From NCBI RefSeq assembly GCF_000250655.1, contig NC_016935.1, forward strand, positions 4,544,001 through 4,608,000: a DNA stretch of 64,000 nt, in the 5' to 3' direction. This document shows, piece after piece, positions 24,301 through 33,300 of this stretch. The translations under genes were made by a program, and so were the position numbers. Source of the stretch: Paenibacillus mucilaginosus 3016. Its GTDB lineage: Bacteria; Bacillota; Bacilli; Paenibacillales; NBRC-103111. The notes below the pieces were generated by a model that saw only the letters and a program-made list of their open reading frames with translations, was not told where the DNA came from and did not search any database. Numbering within the stretch: the first letter of the stretch is position 1; every line of letters begins with the position of its first letter.

Positions 24301-27300
24301 GAGGTCGCCCGTCCGGTACATCCGCCCGCCAGCAACGAACGGGTCGGGGACGAAGGCCGCACCGGTCAGCTCCGGCGCACGCCAGTAGCCCCGCGCCAGT
24401 CCGTCGCCGGCGAGGCAGAGCTCGCCGGGAACGCCGTCCGGCTGCAGACGGACGTAAGGATCGAGCACGTAAGCTCTCACACGGTCGATCGGGGCTCCGA
24501 TCCCAATCTGCGCTTCCTGGCGCTCAACAAGGCCGCTCGTGGAGACGACGGTATTTTCGGTCGGGCCGTAATTGTTATGGAGCTGATAGGGCTGCGGGCG
24601 GTACTGCTTCAGCTGGTCCCCTCCCGTAAGGAGAATGCGCAGCCGGGAGGGCGCCTCTCCCTCCATGAACCGCTCGCAGAGCTGCGTGGGCAGGAACGAC
24701 ACCGTAATGCCTTCCCGCTCGTAATAAGCACGGAGCCGGTCCATCTCCAGCCTGTATCCGGCAGGCACGATATGCAGTGAGGCGCCGCAGAGCAGTGCGG
24801 GGAACAGCTCCCACACGGCGGCGTCAAAGCCGAAGCCGGCATACAGCGTACAGCGGTCATCGGCGGTAAGGCCGAAGCGGCGGACGTGCCACTGAACCAG
24901 ATGGACTACACTGCGGTGTTCCACCATGACGCCCTTGGGCCGCCCGGTCGAGCCGGAGGTATAGATCAAATAAACGAGGCCGCCCGGGTCGGCGAAGGTG
25001 TCGGATCGGTCCGGGGCAAAAGCTTCCAGCTCGCGTCGTCCCCATTGGTGCTTCTTTTTGGGAAGGGGGCGCCGTTCCGGAAGGTCTGTGTCTGTGTCTC
25101 CGTCGGTCCGGCCGCTATTCTCCCCTGCCGCCGCTCTCTTATCGATGGTAATGAGCACATCGTAGCGGAAGCGGGTCAGCTCGTTCTCGATGGTGCCGAG
25201 TTTGGCCGAGAACTGCAGTCCCTTCACCTCGGGAAGATCCGCAGCCCAATCCTCGAAAAATCCGCGGGAGAGGAACAGCTCCGAACCGAAATCCAGCTTC
25301 GTATGCGCCTCGGGGTGTGCACGCTTGTACTCTCTTAGCGACTCCAGCAGCTCCGCCTTGCTGTCCTGGTCCATGACGTCGCCGATGAACAGCAGCCCCT
25401 GCTCCTTCAGCAGTCCCGACGCCAAGGCGAGCACCCTGCGGAGGTAATGGTGGCCGTGAAACACCTGCACGACGCTGTTGAGGATGATCAGGTCAAAATC
25501 GCGCTCCTCCACCTCATCGATCCGGTGGGCCGGCAGGCACTGCAGCCGGATGTTGGCCTGACCTTCCCTGGAGGCCCGCTCCCGGTCCTTCTCGATGATG
25601 ACCCGCGACAGATCGGTCCCATAGTACAGACCCACATGCGGGGCGATCCGGAACATGGAGATGCCTGACGCGCAGCCGATCTCCAGCACCCGCATGCCCG
25701 GGTGCAGGCGGGGAAGAAGCTTCCGGAGCACGTTCTCGCCGTACTCGTCCATCTCCTCGCGCGAGAGCGGCTCCCGGGTGTAGCTGCTCGTCCAGCCCCC
25801 GCCCGTAATGTCATCCGTCGCCTGTTCGCCGACCTGCTGCCACAGCTCCTCCGCCATCAGGTCGTTGTGTTCCCCTTCCGTCTCGGCGTATACCTCATGG
25901 CTGTCGAGGCAGAGATACGTGCGGAAGGACGGGCACTCCCACTGCAGCCGGTTCAGCAGGGCAAGCTGGGCGCGGTCCGTCATCACCATGCCCGCCTGCG
26001 AGTCATCCAGCAAGCTGCGGATGCGCTCGGCCGGCAGCTCGGGATCGAGCGGAACGTAGGGCGCACCGGCCTTCAGCACGCCCAGAATGGCGGCAATCCG
26101 GTAAGGCGACGCGTTGAGCATGACGGCCACCGGACGCTCCTGCCCTGCGTCATGACAGCTCCGCAGCAGAGCCGCAATCCGGTTGGCTTCCTCCTCGAGC
26201 TGCCGGTACGTCCAGACATCGCTTCCGCAGAGAACGGCCGTCTTGTCCGGCGTCCGGTCCGCCTGATCCTCGAACAGGGCATGCAGCGTCCGGTCCTCCG
26301 CAACAGGCTCTAACCGGTGAGTGAGCAGCCTCTTCCGCTCGTCTTGCGTGATCAGTTCGATCTCGTGCATGGGGCGGTCCGGCTGCCCGGCCGCTTCATC
26401 GATCACCCGGAGCAGATGCCGGCTGAACCGTTCCATGGTGGAACGGTCGAACAGATCCGTGCTGAATTCCAGCTGAAAACGGATCTCCTCCCCCCGCTCC
26501 CAGACAAAGAGAGTCAGGTCGAATTTCGAGGTTCCGCCAGTAAACGGCACGGCTTCGACCGTCAGATTCCCGAGCTTGAGGTCCGGCAGGTCCATGTTCT
26601 GCACGACGAAAGCCGCGTCGAACAAGGGGCTGCGCCCCGGCTCCCGATGCAGTCCGCTCCGCCGGGCGAGCTCCTCGAACGGGTACTCCTGGTGCGCGTA
26701 GGCTTCCAGCGAGAGGCTGCGGACTTCGGCGAGATACTCACGGAAGGTCTTTCCGCCGGCCGGGCTGCTGCGGAGAACGAGCATGTTGACGAACATGCCG
26801 ATCATCTTCTCGGTGTCGCTGTGCGTCCGTCCCGCCGTCCCGGTGCCGATGACGAGGTCTTCGGTGCCCGAGTAACGGGCCAGCAGCTTCTTGAAGCCGG
26901 CGAGGAGCACCATCTGCAGCGTGGCTCCTTCCTCGGAGGCCAGCTTCCGCACCGAGGCGGCCGTCTTCCCGGGCAGCTCGAACAAGAGCTGATCGCCGGC
27001 AAAGCTCTGCACAGACGGCCGCGGACGGTCGGCTGGCAGGTGGAGCAGCGGCCAGTCCGGCTTCACCCGCTCCAGCCAGTACGCCTCCTGCTTCCGGCTG
27101 CGCTGTGCCCCTTCGCCGGTCTGCTCCCATACTGCATAGTCCTTGTATTGGATGGAGAGTTCAGGCAGCGGGCGGCCGTCATACAGCTCCCCCAGCTCCC
27201 GGACGAGGACGCCGAGCGAGGTTCCGTCCGCCGCGATATGGTGAATATTGATGAAGAGCAGGCTGATCTCCTCTTCCAGCTTAGCCAGCCCGACCTGGGG

Positions 27301-30300
27301 CAGGCAGGGCCGGGAGAGGTCAAAGGGCCGGTTGAACGAGGCCAGGATCTCTTCCCGGCTGCGGCTGCGTCCGTCAACCTTCTCGATCCGGAAGTCGAAG
27401 GTATCGTGCACCTGCTGCACCGGTTCGCCGTCTACCGTGTGAAACGAGGTGCGCAGCGGTTCATGGCGGCGGATCAGCTCTGTGAATGCGGCTTCCAGCC
27501 GCGGTTCATCCAGTCTTCCGCGGAGGGACAGCACGACCGGAATGTTATAGGAAATGCCGCTGCCCTCCAGCCGGTCCAGCACATACATCCTTTTCTGTGC
27601 GGAGGACACGGGATAAGAGGTCTGCGCAGGTACGGGAGGGATCGGCGCCCGACCCGGAAGGGTCGAAGGCTCGGCGGCGTCAATATAAGCGGCCAGCCGC
27701 TCGACCGTCGGTTCCCCGAACAGCACCTTCATCGGGACATCGACCCCGTACCGCTGATGGATGCGCGAGAGCAGGGTCATCGCCTTCAGGGAATGCCCGC
27801 CCTGCTCCAGGAAGGAATCGCGGATGCCGACGGGCCCGGTCTCCAGCAGCTCCTCCCACAGCATGACCAGCTCCCTCTCCGTGTCTGTTCTTGGAGCCAG
27901 GTAGGCGGCAATGTCCCGGCGGGAGAGAGAAACATCCGGTACGGCTGACAGCAGCGCGGCTTCGTCCACCTTGCCGTTCACCGTGAGCGGAATCGCATCC
28001 ACCCGGATGAGCTGTGACGGCATCATGGCATACGGCAGCAATTCCGCCAGCCGGCTCTGCAGCGAGAGCTCCCCGGCTTCTTGCGGCGCAGTATAGAAGC
28101 CCAGCAGCTCCAAGCCGCTGCCGCTCTCACTGTCCCCGTGCAGCTCCCGCCTCACAACCACGGCGGCCTCCCCTACGCCCGGCATCTGCCGCAGGACCGC
28201 CTCCACTTCCCCCGGCTCCACGCGGTGCCCCCGGATCTTGACCTGCCGGTCCAGCCGGCCGAGGTAGGCGAGCGTCCCGTCCGGCCGCCAGCGGGCCCGG
28301 TCGCCCGTGCGGTACATCCGTCCGCCCGGGCGGAACGGATCGTCCAGGAACCGGGCTTCGGTCTCCGCAGGCAGGTTCCGGTAACCCCGCGCCACGCCGT
28401 CGCCCCCGACGTACAGCTCGCCCGGCACTCCGGGCGGGAGCAGCCGGCCGTCCGGTCCCAGGATATAGGCCGTGGAGTTGGAGACCGGCCGGCCGATCGG
28501 AATCGGAGCCTCAAGGCCGCTATCCGTGCCTGCCTCCCCTTCATGAGATCGGCCGCCAGGGTTTGTCCCGCTGCCAAGCCTCCCTGCTCCACCGATCCAA
28601 CTTTCGATCCGGTGAACGGCGGAGAAGGTCGTATTTTCCGTCGGGCCGTAACCGTTATAGAGGGTCAGTCCCGGGCAGGCGGCCTGTACCCGCCGCACCG
28701 CCCGCGGAGACAGCACATCGCCTCCGGCAATGAGATGGCGCACGCCTTCAAAGAGTCCCGGATGCTCGGCGGCCAGCAGGTGGAACAGCGGTGCGGTTAA
28801 CCACATGACGCTGATCCGCTGCCGGGCCACAAAATCTTTCAGGCGCTCCGCCTTCAGCAGCGTCTCCCTGCCGACGGGCACCAGCGCAGCGCCGTTCAGC
28901 AGCGCTCCGAAGATCTCGAAGGTGCCCGCGTCAAAGCCTGCAGCGCCCGTCTGAGCGAACCGTTCGCCGGGGCCGAACGGCAGATAGTCCGCCCCCTGCA
29001 CCAGCCGGATCACATTCCGGTGTTGGACCATGACGCCCTTCGGCCGGCCGGTCGTCCCTGAGGTGTACATGATGTACGCCAGGCTTGCAGGGCCTGCGGA
29101 GCATTGGGGCTCCGGTACCTCGTCATCCACTGTGCCGTCATCCACCGTGCCGTTATCCAAGGCGAGGATGCTGCCGGTGTATCCGTCCGGCGGCTCCAGC
29201 TCCGGTGCGGACAGCAGCATCCGCACGCCGCTGTCCTCGAGCAGGAAGCGCAGACGCTCCGCCGGCAGCTCGGGGTCGAGCGGCACATAGGCGCCGCCGG
29301 CTTTGAGCACGCCGAGCAAGGCTGCGGCCATCGCGGGACTCCGGCCGGCCAGCACGCCGACCGGCTCTTCCGGCTCCAGACCGAGCGCCAGCAGGCGGAG
29401 TGCGAGCCGGTTGGCCCGCGCATTCAGCTCGCGGTAGGTCCACCGCACCGTTCCGTCGTCCACAGCGACGGCGCCGGGGGTCCGGTGCGCCTGCTCCGTG
29501 AACAAGCTGCCGATGCAGCGGCCCGAGGGATAAGGCGAGGAGGTATCGTTATAGGTGTGCAGCAGGAGGTGCTCGCTTTCTTCGGTAAGCAGCTTCCAGG
29601 AGCTCATGGGCGCATCCGGCCGGGCCAATCCCTCCCGGTACAGCTGCAGCAGATGAGCTCCCGCCTGGGCGAGAGATCCCTCAAGATATCGGCCTGCGGG
29701 ACTGTGAAGGGTGAGCCGAAGCTGTTCCCGGTCCCGGCGGAAGGAGAAGATCAGGTCCGCAGGAAGCCCGTCCGCCGTCCCCAGCCCATGGAAACCCTCG
29801 AGCCGTACGACCGTTCCCCATGACGGGGAAGGTTCCGTCCCGCCATAAGCCGTGTTCAGCAGCCGGCTGAGCTCCGCCTCCGGGATGCCGGCATGACGCT
29901 CGGCCTCGGAGACGGTATGCCGCAGCGCTTCGAGCAGCTTCCGGTAGCTCTGATCTTGCTCCTGCCGGAGTCTCAGGGGGAGCAGCCTGCCGGAGCCGTG
30001 AGTCCCCTCTTCCGCTGGCAGAGGCATGGCCAGAAGGATCTCGCTCTCCCCGGTGTACAAGCTCATTAGAGCCTGGACGCCGGCAAGGAGAAGAAGATAC
30101 AAGGCCGCGTCACTTCCCCGGCTTGCCTGCTCCAGCCTCGCACTCAGCTCTCCCGGCACGGCGGCCTGCCAGCGGGACCCGCCGGAGAGAGCGGCCTGCG
30201 CTCCGGAGTCCGGGGGAAGTGCCGTTCTTATCAGCGGGGGCTGCAGCACCCTTTTCCAGTACCGGGTCACCTCCCGCTGCCCTCCGAGGGTTATCATCGT

Positions 30301-30327
30301 CTCTTGGGTGGTCTGCTCACGATTCAC
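18316..30327 (-). CDS. NRPS synthetase B: half-C, A-T, C-A(MT)-T-E, C-A-T-TE
   Basis: Terminating peptide synthetase of about 4,003 residues. Order: C-terminal lobe only of a condensation domain (30,270-29,560, no HHxxxDG), A1 (29,520-27,960), T, C (HHIAADG), A2 (26,290-23,990) interrupted by a methyltransferase at about 25,130-25,950, T (GGDS), E (23,690-22,290), C (HHILMDG), A3 (20,840-19,310), T, thioesterase (19,000-18,320, GYSAGG). Pocket codes read by eye: A1 DAFWIGGTFK (Val), A2 DAWFLGNVVK (Leu), A3 DLYDFSLVWK (Cys-like, not canonical). The inserted methyltransferase has a SAM loop LEIGCASG. The E domain motif is HHLVVDA instead of HHxxxDG. The start is a GTG at 30,327, six bases after AGGAGG; the frame is open upstream to 30,390 but without a ribosome site. 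It begins 34 bases after synthetase A ends, so the two are probably consecutive partners. Confidence 0.93.
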   Translation of the reverse strand: MNREQTTQETMITLGGQREVTRYWKRVLQPPLIRTALPPDSGAQAALSGGSRWQAAVPGELSARLEQASRGSDAALYLLLLAGVQALMSLYTGESEILLAMPLPAEEGTHGSGRLLPLRLRQEQDQSYRKLLEALRHTVSEAERHAGIPEAELSRLLNTAYGGTEPSPSWGTVVRLEGFHGLGTADGLPADLIFSFRRDREQLRLTLHSPAGRYLEGSLAQAGAHLLQLYREGLARPDAPMSSWKLLTEESEHLLLHTYNDTSSPYPSGRCIGSLFTEQAHRTPGAVAVDDGTVRWTYRELNARANRLALRLLALGLEPEEPVGVLAGRSPAMAAALLGVLKAGGAYVPLDPELPAERLRFLLEDSGVRMLLSAPELEPPDGYTGSILALDNGTVDDGTVDDEVPEPQCSAGPASLAYIMYTSGTTGRPKGVMVQHRNVIRLVQGADYLPFGPGERFAQTGAAGFDAGTFEIFGALLNGAALVPVGRETLLKAERLKDFVARQRISVMWLTAPLFHLLAAEHPGLFEGVRHLIAGGDVLSPRAVRRVQAACPGLTLYNGYGPTENTTFSAVHRIESWIGGAGRLGSGTNPGGRSHEGEAGTDSGLEAPIPIGRPVSNSTAYILGPDGRLLPPGVPGELYVGGDGVARGYRNLPAETEARFLDDPFRPGGRMYRTGDRARWRPDGTLAYLGRLDRQVKIRGHRVEPGEVEAVLRQMPGVGEAAVVVRRELHGDSESGSGLELLGFYTAPQEAGELSLQSRLAELLPYAMMPSQLIRVDAIPLTVNGKVDEAALLSAVPDVSLSRRDIAAYLAPRTDTERELVMLWEELLETGPVGIRDSFLEQGGHSLKAMTLLSRIHQRYGVDVPMKVLFGEPTVERLAAYIDAAEPSTLPGRAPIPPVPAQTSYPVSSAQKRMYVLDRLEGSGISYNIPVVLSLRGRLDEPRLEAAFTELIRRHEPLRTSFHTVDGEPVQQVHDTFDFRIEKVDGRSRSREEILASFNRPFDLSRPCLPQVGLAKLEEEISLLFINIHHIAADGTSLGVLVRELGELYDGRPLPELSIQYKDYAVWEQTGEGAQRSRKQEAYWLERVKPDWPLLHLPADRPRPSVQSFAGDQLLFELPGKTAASVRKLASEEGATLQMVLLAGFKKLLARYSGTEDLVIGTGTAGRTHSDTEKMIGMFVNMLVLRSSPAGGKTFREYLAEVRSLSLEAYAHQEYPFEELARRSGLHREPGRSPLFDAAFVVQNMDLPDLKLGNLTVEAVPFTGGTSKFDLTLFVWERGEEIRFQLEFSTDLFDRSTMERFSRHLLRVIDEAAGQPDRPMHEIELITQDERKRLLTHRLEPVAEDRTLHALFEDQADRTPDKTAVLCGSDVWTYRQLEEEANRIAALLRSCHDAGQERPVAVMLNASPYRIAAILGVLKAGAPYVPLDPELPAERIRSLLDDSQAGMVMTDRAQLALLNRLQWECPSFRTYLCLDSHEVYAETEGEHNDLMAEELWQQVGEQATDDITGGGWTSSYTREPLSREEMDEYGENVLRKLLPRLHPGMRVLEIGCASGISMFRIAPHVGLYYGTDLSRVIIEKDRERASREGQANIRLQCLPAHRIDEVEERDFDLIILNSVVQVFHGHHYLRRVLALASGLLKEQGLLFIGDVMDQDSKAELLESLREYKRAHPEAHTKLDFGSELFLSRGFFEDWAADLPEVKGLQFSAKLGTIENELTRFRYDVLITIDKRAAAGENSGRTDGDTDTDLPERRPLPKKKHQWGRRELEAFAPDRSDTFADPGGLVYLIYTSGSTGRPKGVMVEHRSVVHLVQWHVRRFGLTADDRCTLYAGFGFDAAVWELFPALLCGASLHIVPAGYRLEMDRLRAYYEREGITVSFLPTQLCERFMEGEAPSRLRILLTGGDQLKQYRPQPYQLHNNYGPTENTVVSTSGLVERQEAQIGIGAPIDRVRAYVLDPYVRLQPDGVPGELCLAGDGLARGYWRAPELTGAAFVPDPFVAGGRMYRTGDLVKRRPDGSLEFLGRIDTQVKIRGYRIELGEIESRLLQHPSIREAAVVAAELPGGGRELWAFLCAPVELAEAALREELSRTLPGYMVPARIVQLEKLPLTVNGKVDRRALARSTERRAEAAFAPPRTPMEAILARIWEEVLGCGPVGVHDPFFELGGDSIKGIQMTARLHGEGYRLEMKELFRHGTIAGLAPRVRPLEAELPQEPVEGEVPLTAIQRWFWEQGFQDRHHWNQSVMLYRRQGFDEQVLHKVWTALTGHHDALRIIFREEDGRAIQWNRSMEAAQGRAFRLESHDLRSEPEPQHRIEEECRRLQAGHHLSEGPLIALGLFRTAEGDHLLITIHHLVVDAVSWRILLEDFGTAYEQAVLGNDIRLPAKTLSWRTWAERVEAYASSPKLLREIPYWSKVEHLSREAGRLPAAQEAAFGERGDSITIGLAPEDSRRIAADCHRAYRTEINDVLLTALARALNEWTGSPVASIEWEGHGREPLVEEQPVSRTVGWFTSVYPVVLRLPADLPAGACLMEVKETLRRVPNKGIGYGMLRYLTPEERRRGLHFGSRPEISFNYLGDFGGSSAPEGAQGFTVSPLSDFSGDPIAPAAGPLNRLMVSGWMSDGKLQFSFGFMPGDLETGAVRRFAEAFRSELLQLADHCLAQSDAVRTPSDLGCTRLSIRELQSWREELRQRSESLVSLGGEEPASPVPDIERIYPLSPLQAGLVFHARLQPDSAAYFEQLTLSFQGPLDMPAFQEAVQGITARHDILRTVFRHNAEGVPLQAVLDQSSVPVTFEDWRRLNPEEQKLRLEEFRRADRAAGFDPAGGRLMRFAVFATGESAFEVVWSHHHILMDGWCIGILLGEFQALYDAAVSGRSAALPPAAPYHRFIEWLEIRDKDQAAAYWEEVLAGCEEQTVVPAPGGRPASGGGEPAYLLRSRRFVLDSDVLRQLEGTAAGCGATMNQLLQSVWALLLAKYNHTTDVVFGTVVSGRPAELPGVESMVGLFINTIPVRLRPEPGMAFHELLSQAASAIAASAPYDWFPLAEMKGGRGAGLISHLFVYENFPLNRNETGEEEASSGLLLRNVELYEQTNYDFTLMVLPENGLTIQFTYNAHVYRDTDIERIEGHLLRLLEGVAAHPEAGLDSLDILTPAELQTTVYAFNDTASGYPHDMTLDGLFLARAEEGPGRTALVHGERKVSYGELARQAGAWAQALQAAGIGRGRRVALVAGRGIGAAAGLLGILMAGAAYVPVDPDYPPERQAYLVRHSESAAVLTEVPPVFDTEGLPVIRMDRGPGGLPDIASTANPLRIPDEDRSPDDLAYVIYTSGSTGQPKGVRILHRSAVNLIHWVNEAYGVGTEDRLLWVTSLCFDLSVYDLLGMLAAGGTVVIAENGDIRDPAELWRLLREQRITFWDSVPTTLGFLVQSLEEAGEERRQHDLRLAFLSGDWIPVNLHERVARFCPQVQVVGLGGATEAAVWSNHYPIRGSREDQISIPYGKPIANTRYYVLDPYGRPVPAGITGELCIGGIGVADGYMNDPGRTAAAFVPDPFAPAGSAAGLMYRTGDFGRLQEDGNLEFLGRKDHQVKVRGYRIELGEIEQRLLLHEAVSEAAAAARTGPGGGTQLCVYLVSEPRLPAAEVRAYLARTLPEYMLPAQVIALEAMPLSANGKIDRRRLEQIGAALEAIPQEPRTDTERKLAAIWRELLGLEHVDIRADFFTIGGHSLLAARLTARIRAELGTEVPLPLIFRCRSIETLAEQLENLERMRGTVEEPVARLNDGGELGSLFCFPPVAGYGFEYRGLADALPDYAWYAFDFHPGDPLEDPAERIARYADWVRRMQPQGPYTLLGYSAGGNLAYEVAALLEARGEEVCALFLLDTPRKTEAVHTPEEQLRRETEEALRAAEERYGGLLAAPSLRREAAERMNGYRRFLNGLVNTVPLRAAVHLLEAEGSPVTAAWKEAAGEGAFTFHRGSGTHTELLEGEHLQRNAELLRSLLRQTAGPLQVR

Positions 30328-30333
30328 TTGCAT

Positions 30334-30339
30334 CCTCCT
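30334..30339 (-). promoter_or_regulatory. Ribosome binding site fixing the GTG start of synthetase B
   Basis: AGGAGG on the minus strand directly abuts an ATG (30,333), which is too close for initiation, but stands six bases from the in-frame GTG at 30,327. The GTG is therefore the likely start. Confidence 0.7.
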
Positions 30340-30361
30340 GTCTGGTTCAACGCCAGTTGCT

Positions 30362-33300
30362 TTACAGCTGAAATTCGATGGTTCCGGCAAAAGCCTTCGC
30401 CTGTGCTCCTCTGTCTTCAGGGGACCCGCAGCCGGGAGAGAACGGAAGGTCTCTCAGCAGGGTGCCCCGGTGCTCCGGCAGCAGCTCCAGCAGCGCGGTG
30501 AAGGACTCCGCCCACGTCCGGACGGTCTCCCGGTCGAACAGCGCCCGGGCATACTCCCAGCGGAACCGCAGGGTGCCTCCGCCCTCTGCGGACTCCGTCT
30601 CCGACGCTTCAAGCATGAGGTCGAATTTGGCGGCCGGCTGCTCGAACGGATGGGGTGCCAGGGCCAGCTCTCCGCAGGATGCGGGGAGATTCCCCTGCTG
30701 CCGCAGCGCGAATACCGTGTCAAAGACGGGATGGCGGCCTGCCTGCGTGCGGTCCCCGTACGTCTCGGCGAGCTTCTCGAACGGATAATCCCCGTGCTCG
30801 AATGCCCTCACAGCTTCTTCCTTCACGGATCTGAGGAAGTCTTCCACCGTGAGCTCTCCCGGCAGTTCGGTCCGCAGCACCACGGTGCCGACGAACATCC
30901 CGATGAGCGGAGCCCAATCGGAAGTCCGCCCCGCGACCGGCGTACCGATCAGGATCTCCTCCTGCCGGCAGAGGGTGCTGAGGAAGAGGGAATACGCGCC
31001 GAGGAGGACCATATACAGCGTAAGTCCGCTCTCGGCTGCAAGTCTTCGGATGCCGTCCGCGACACCCGCCTCGGCTTCCGCCACGCAGCTCTCCCCAAGG
31101 TAGCTCCGAAGGGGTGGACGGGGCCGGTCCGTCGGCAGCTCGAGCGGGAGCCAAGGACGCGACAGCCTGTCGTGCCAGTAGGCTTCGGACTCTCGATACC
31201 GCGGCCCTAAGGCCTGCTCCCTCTGCCAGAGGGCGTAATCGCCGTATTGGAGCGGCAGCGGCGGCAGTTCCTTGCCTTCATAGAACGCAAGAACTTCACG
31301 GATCAGCACATCCATGGAGGCCCCGTCCGATACGATATGATGAATGTCGAACAAAAGCAGGTGTCTGTCCGCTCCAAGCCGGAGCAGCTGCGCCCGCAGC
31401 AGCGGGGCGTGCGTCAGTTCGAAGCTTCGGATGAAGTCCCTGATCTCTCCTGTGACCTCATCTTCCGCCGCCTCTCTGACATCGAGCCTAAAGTCCGCCT
31501 GCGGGAGCACCCGCAGGACAGGCTCTCCCCCGCTGATCTCGAAGGTCGTCCGCAGCACTTCATGCCGCCGGATGACCGCTTGAAAAGCCGCTTCGAGCCG
31601 GGGAATGTCCAGCACGCCGCTTAACTCCAGCGCTCCGGGCATATTGTAGCTGAGCCCGGCTCCCGCCGCATGATGCTGCAGATAGATGCGCCGCTGTGCA
31701 GCGGACAGCGGGTACGTCTCCCTCCGCTCCGCTCTGCGGACCTGCGGGCTGAAGCTTCCCCGCTTCGCTTCGACTGCCTCTGCCAGCTGCTCGATGGTCG
31801 GGCTGCGGAAGATATCGCTGAGCGTCAGCTCCGCCCCGTAGCCCGTCCGGATGCGGGCGAGCAGCTCGGCAGCCTTCAGGGAATGCCCGCCGCGTTCGAA
31901 GAACGAATCGCGGATGCCAAGGCGTCCGCCCCCGAGCAGCTCTTCCCAAACCTCCGCCAGCTCCCGCTGGATCGCCGTCTGCGGCGCGGTATAGGCCGGT
32001 TCTTCCAGTTCTTCCGGAACCAGAGCGGCCAGCGCCTTACGGTCGATCTTTCCGTTCGGGGTCAGCGGCATAGTGCCTATCCCGATCAGGCGGGCGGGCA
32101 CCAGGGAGGCCGGCAGCCTTGCCGCCAGACGCTCCCTCAGGCCGGCCGGCGTCAGACCTTCTTCCCCCGAGTAATAGGCCCACAGCTCGTGGCCTCCGTG
32201 TTCATCCGGCCGCACCGCGACAGCCCCTTCCCGGACCCCGGTGACGCTGCGCAGGACAGCCTCCACTTCCTCGGGCTCGACCCGCTGTCCGCGGATTTTG
32301 ACCTGGCGGTCCATCCGCCCCAGATACTCGAGCGTGCCGTCCTCCCTCCAGCGGGCCCGGTCGCCCGTCCGGTACATGCGTCCGCCCGGTAGGAAAGGGT
32401 CGGCCGTAAAGCGTGCGGCCGTCTCCTCGGGAAGCCGCCAGTATCCTCTTGCCACACCGTCTCCGCCGACAACGAGCTCCCCGGGCACGCCCGACGGAAG
32501 CAGCCGGCCGTCCCGGCCCAGCACATATACCGCAGAGTTCGCAATCGGCCGGCCGATCGGGATGGAGGGCAGTGCGCTTTCATGTGCCGGCTCAGCTTCC
32601 CCGCTGCCGATCCCTTCAATCCGGTGCACGGCCGAGAAGGTCGTATTCTCCGTCGGCCCGTAGCCGTTATGGAGCGTCAGCTCCGGGCATGCCTCCTGCA
32701 CCCGCCGGATCAGTCCGGGCGACAGCACATCGCCTCCGGCGACCACATGCCGCGCGCCCCGCAGCAGACCGGGATTCTCTCTGGCGTGCCGGTGCAGCAG
32801 CGGTGCGGTCAACCAGAGCACGTCTATCCTGGAATCGATCAGGAATTCTTCGAGCCGGGATGCGGACAGCAGGGTCTCCTTCGGCACGGGATGCAGCGAG
32901 CCGCCATTGAGCAGCGCGCCGAACAGCTCGAAGGTGCTCGCGTCGAAGCTGACGGCTCCGGTCATGGCAAACCGCCGTCCCGGGCCGAACGGCACGTAGT
33001 CCGTCCCCCGGACCAGCCGGATCACATTCCGGTGCGTCACCATAACGCCTTTGGGCCGCCCGGTTGTGCCGGAGGTGTACATGAGGTATGCCAGACTCTC
33101 CGGTCCGGGGACCGGAACCGGTTCGGGGACCGGAACCGGTTCGGGGCCCTCCTCCTCCTCCGCTTCTTCCAGGCAATCCGGCCACAGGTGCTCATCCAGG
33201 AGAAGATGCACGGCCTCCGGTACCAGGTCTGTCAAACGACAGGCCTCCTCCGGGCCGCACAGGATCACGCGGGCGCCGCTGTCCTCCAGCATGACCCGCA

